Shown: positions 61,596 to 64,000 of the stretch, piece after piece
How the letters are laid out: each line of letters begins with the position of its first letter
How positions within the stretch are numbered: the stretch's first letter is position 1
Source: Halorubrum xinjiangense
GTDB lineage: Archaea > Halobacteriota > Halobacteria > Halobacteriales > Haloferacaceae
DNA length: 64,000 bases
Reading direction: 5' to 3'
Assembly (NCBI RefSeq): GCF_900102375.1
Contig: NZ_FNBO01000001.1
Coordinates: 1 to 64,000, forward strand
The notes under the pieces: generated by a model
Told to the model about the DNA's origin: nothing
The model's input: the letters and a program-made list of their open reading frames with translations, nothing else
Database searches by the model: none
Program-made: the position numbers and the translations under genes

Positions 61596-62360
61596 CTACT
61601 CGTAAACGCTCACGTCGTCGAACCGGCCCTCGTAGGCGACGTTCGAGGGGAGGGTCGGCTCGTTGCCGGAGAGAAACATCCGGTCGAGTTTCACCCACGT
61701 GTTCTCGTAGGCGAGGTGTGCAAACTCCACGAGGCCGCGGAGCCGGTGGCCGGCCCCGCCGCGGTGGATCACCTTGCGGGGGCGGCGCTCGCGGAACGCG
61801 TCGGCGACCGCCTCGGCGTCGTCGAGGTCGCCCTCGAAGGCGGTCCACGCCTCGCCCGCCGTGCCGGGGAGGTGCGCGTACGACGAACCGAAGCCGGCGC
61901 AGCCGGTCGCCTCCGCGGTCCGGCGCGCCCTGACATTCTGGTGGGGGAGCAGCTTCGTGTTGTACGTCTCGACCGCGTCGATCCGGTCGGCGTGGGCGTC
62001 GACCTCCGGCCGCGTGAGCGAGATGGTGGCGAAGCCGGGATGGGGGACGAGGACGGCGGCGTCCTGCCGCTCGAACTCGGCCATCGCGCCCTCGAAGGTG
62101 ATGTAGTCGGGGACCGGCTCGGAGAGGCCTAAGACGAGGAGGTGCCGCCGGTTTCCCCAGTCGCCGGTGAACACCTCGCGAGCGGGAACGACCGTCAGCT
62201 CGTCGTCGGTGTACCGGGCCGCACGCTCGCGGATCGTCGGGAGGCGCGTGAAGTGCGGCGCGTACACGAGCGCGTCGATCCCGCGGGCCTTCGCGCGGGC
62301 GACGACCTCGTCGTCGAGCACCTTGACGTGGGCGTCGACGCGCGTTTGCGATCGGGTCAC
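61596..62360 (-). CDS. PHP-domain protein
   Basis: A 254-residue protein of the PHP metal-dependent phosphoesterase superfamily. DAHVKV near the N-terminus, YAPHFTRLP, HPGFATISL and a final KVIHRGGAGHR provide possible metal ligands. The first HxH is altered to DAHVKV, so activity may be reduced or specialised. The probable start is GTG at 62360 (VTRSQTRVDAH). The ORF ends eight bases from the dispersed element, which converges on it. Confidence 0.78.
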   Translation of the reverse strand: MTRSQTRVDAHVKVLDDEVVARAKARGIDALVYAPHFTRLPTIRERAARYTDDELTVVPAREVFTGDWGNRRHLLVLGLSEPVPDYITFEGAMAEFERQDAAVLVPHPGFATISLTRPEVDAHADRIDAVETYNTKLLPHQNVRARRTAEATGCAGFGSSYAHLPGTAGEAWTAFEGDLDDAEAVADAFRERRPRKVIHRGGAGHRLRGLVEFAHLAYENTWVKLDRMFLSGNEPTLPSNVAYEGRFDDVSVYE

Positions 62361-62520
62361 GGTCGCATGGTCGTCGCGCCCGCGCAAAGGCGTATCGTTC
62401 GACGACGACGGTGCCGCGACCGCGGACAGGGACGGTTGTGGCAGCAGGCACCGGTCGACGCCGGGAGGAGAGTCCGCCGGCTTGGGAAACCGTTAATCCC
62501 CCTCGGGCGAGAGTTCGGGT

Positions 62521-62820
62521 ATGGCCCCTCGCTGGACGTGCGGCATCGGCGACTGCGACGCCGCCTTCGACGACGTGGAGGCGGCGATCGTCCACCAGAC
62601 GAACGACCACCAACGCCACGAGTGCAAGGTCTGCGGCACCATCGTCCCGGACGGCTACTTCGCGATCCGCCACGCGTTCGACGAGCACACCCGCGCCGAG
62701 TTCGTCCGCGCGTACGACGCTGACTCAGCGGCCGTCCGCCGCCGCGAGGAGATCAAAGGCGAGATCGAGGCCGCGGCGGACCTCCAGCGGGTCGTCGAGG
62801 ACCTCGACCGCGGCGTCTGA
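62521..62820 (+). CDS. Small zinc-finger-like protein (DUF7565-like)
   Basis: A 99-residue protein with CGIGDCDAAFDDVEAAIVHQTNDH near the N-terminus, then HECKVCGTIVPDGYFAIRHAFDEH. The Cys/His spacing suggests two zinc-finger modules, and the C-terminal third is charged and helical. It resembles a conserved haloarchaeal family without known function. The ATG at 62521 is well placed. Confidence 0.72.
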   Translation: MAPRWTCGIGDCDAAFDDVEAAIVHQTNDHQRHECKVCGTIVPDGYFAIRHAFDEHTRAEFVRAYDADSAAVRRREEIKGEIEAAADLQRVVEDLDRGV

Positions 62821-62873
62821 CCCGGCGTTTCGCTCGCCCGGGGTTCCGCCCGCTCTGTCTCCCTCCCTCCGAG

Positions 62874-63779
62874 TTATAAGACGCGCTTCCCGAACGCGCT
62901 CGCTGCCAGCTCCGTCGCCAGCTCGGCCGTCTCGTTGTGCTGGTCCAGCGTCGGATTCACCTCGACTATCTCCATCGAGCGGAGCGCGTCCGTCTCGTCG
63001 ACGATCTCCATCGCGCTGTGCGCCTCGCGGTAGGTGACCCCGCCGCGGACGGGGGTCCCGACGCCGGGCGCGGCGTTGGGGTCGAGCCAGTCCAGATCGA
63101 GGCTGACGTGGATCCCGTCGACGCCGTCCGCGGCGACCGACAGGGCCTCCTCCGTGACCTCCGTGATCCCCCGCTCGTCGATGTCGGACATCGTGTACGC
63201 GGCGAAGCCGCGCTCTTTGATTAGCTCCGCCTCCGCTCCGTCGACCGAGCGGAGCCCGACCAAGGCGACGTTCTCCGGCGAGAGCCCCGGCGCGTTCGCC
63301 CACTCGGTGTCCGCGAACTCGTCGATCCCGAGCGCGGCCGCCAGCGGCATCCCGTGAACGTTGCCCGACGGCGTCGTCGCGGGCGTGTTGAGGTCGGCGT
63401 GCGCGTCGAACCACACGGCGCCGATCTCCGCGTCGCGCGCGGACCCGGCGAGGCTCCCGATCGCGATGGAGTGGTCGCCTCCGAGCGCGAGCGGCACCTC
63501 GCCGTCGGCGAGCGTCGCGGCGACCTCGTCGCCGAGCCGGCGGCAGACGTCTTCTGTCTCCCGGAGGAACTTCGCTTTCCCCTCGCTGGGCGCGTCCGCG
63601 TCCGGGTCGCGCTCCTCCGCCCGCGGGACGAGGAGGTCGCCCCCGTCGACGGTCTCCACGCCGGCGCCGGCGAGCTGGTCCGCGAGCCCGCCGTACCGGA
63701 TCGCCGAAGGCCCCATGTCGACCCCGCGTCGGTTCGCCCCGTAGTCGGTCGGCGCGCCGATGATCCTGACCGTGGTCAT
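62874..63779 (-). CDS. rocF: Arginase
   Basis: A 301-residue ureohydrolase with a two-manganese site: GGDHS (His103), DAHADLN (Asp125, His127, Asp129) and HVSLDLDWLDP with its two later Asp residues. The family C-terminal PVRGGVTYREAHSAMEIV and IVEVNPTLDQHN favour arginase over agmatinase. It hydrolyses arginine to ornithine and urea. The ATG at 63779 gives MTTVRIIGAPTDYG. The frame continues upstream without homology. Confidence 0.93.
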   Translation of the reverse strand: MTTVRIIGAPTDYGANRRGVDMGPSAIRYGGLADQLAGAGVETVDGGDLLVPRAEERDPDADAPSEGKAKFLRETEDVCRRLGDEVAATLADGEVPLALGGDHSIAIGSLAGSARDAEIGAVWFDAHADLNTPATTPSGNVHGMPLAAALGIDEFADTEWANAPGLSPENVALVGLRSVDGAEAELIKERGFAAYTMSDIDERGITEVTEEALSVAADGVDGIHVSLDLDWLDPNAAPGVGTPVRGGVTYREAHSAMEIVDETDALRSMEIVEVNPTLDQHNETAELATELAASAFGKRVL

Positions 63780-63909
63780 ACCGGCTACGCGGCGCGCCGC
63801 CGCTTCAATGGTGGGGGATCGGCGCGCTCGCGTCGCCCCGGATTCGTCGGCGACCCCGCCGTCCCCCCTCGCCGGATCGGACACCGTTTTGCGCCCGGCC
63901 CGCCACGGG

Positions 63910-64000
63910 ATGCTCATGGACAGCTCCGATCCCTACTCGGTCGACCCCGGCGACATCGAGCCGATCGGCGCCGTGATCGCGGTCGCGTTCACCGGGGCGG
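63910..64000 (+). CDS. Truncated gene at the right edge
   Basis: An ATG at 63910 (second ATG at 63916) opens a frame still open at the window end: MLMDSSDPYSVDPGDIEPIG then a hydrophobic start (AVIAVAFTGA). That suggests a membrane protein of which only about 30 residues are visible. The product cannot be named. Confidence 0.55.
   Translation, partial: MLMDSSDPYSVDPGDIEPIGAVIAVAFTGA

Overview
The window is chromosomal DNA from a halophilic archaeon, most like Halorubrum. It is GC-rich, and its proteins are acidic with Asp/Glu-rich linkers. It carries typical haloarchaeal genes and arrangements: ftsZ-secE-spt5, a purN-purH transformylase fusion, porA-porB followed by an Lrp regulator, archaeosortase A with PGF-CTERM surface proteins, a D-aminoacyl-tRNA deacylase, diphthine synthase, and HEWD and MTH865 small proteins. 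Many genes have a TATA-like box about 25-30 bases before the start codon, as expected for leaderless haloarchaeal transcripts.

Layout. 1-7.1 kb: a minus-strand block with a 2-oxoacid dehydrogenase E1 alpha subunit, a membrane protein, a lipoprotein, an alcohol dehydrogenase, an overlapping phosphoesterase/J-domain pair and an MTH865 protein. 7.1-14 kb: two dispersed elements flank an M42 peptidase and an MFS transporter, then divergent purine genes (purNH and purB). 14-23 kb: a Zn-ribbon protein, membrane proteins, a CrtI-type desaturase, a PAS protein, a lactate permease-family transporter and a metzincin-like lipoprotein. 23-27 kb: HicB-HicA, tRNA-Ala(GGC), an SRPBCC protein, a third dispersed element and an ABC exporter. 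27-37 kb: glutamate synthase, a small HEWD protein, a mosaic surface glycoprotein and a lipoprotein. 37-47 kb: membrane and enzyme genes, DtdA, the FtsZ/SecE/Spt5 block and archaeosortase A. 47-64 kb: an MgtC/DUF4010 protein, two CBS proteins, DphB, PorAB-Lrp, a GNAT protein, IleS, a second possible archaeosortase substrate, an aminotransferase, a fourth dispersed element, a PHP protein, arginase and a truncated gene.

How genes fit together. purNH and purB act in purine synthesis from a shared divergent promoter region. porA/porB form one ferredoxin-dependent oxidoreductase and the adjacent Lrp gene is a plausible regulator. ArtA should process and anchor surface proteins with PGF-CTERM tails, and this window has one clear and one variant tail. 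secE and spt5 serve protein export and transcription elongation next to the division gene ftsZ.

The most unusual signal is a family of four dispersed elements (7189-7514, 10241-10710 on the minus strand, 24457-24865, 61150-61588). Each has a leader of 57-bp tandem units carrying TATA-like boxes, a long stem whose two arms change together between copies, a nearly invariant core, a GC hairpin and a conserved end. I read this as an undescribed structured non-coding element, perhaps an RNA. Separately, many intergenic regions carry short, locus-specific tandem duplications, several of them spanning a start or stop codon.
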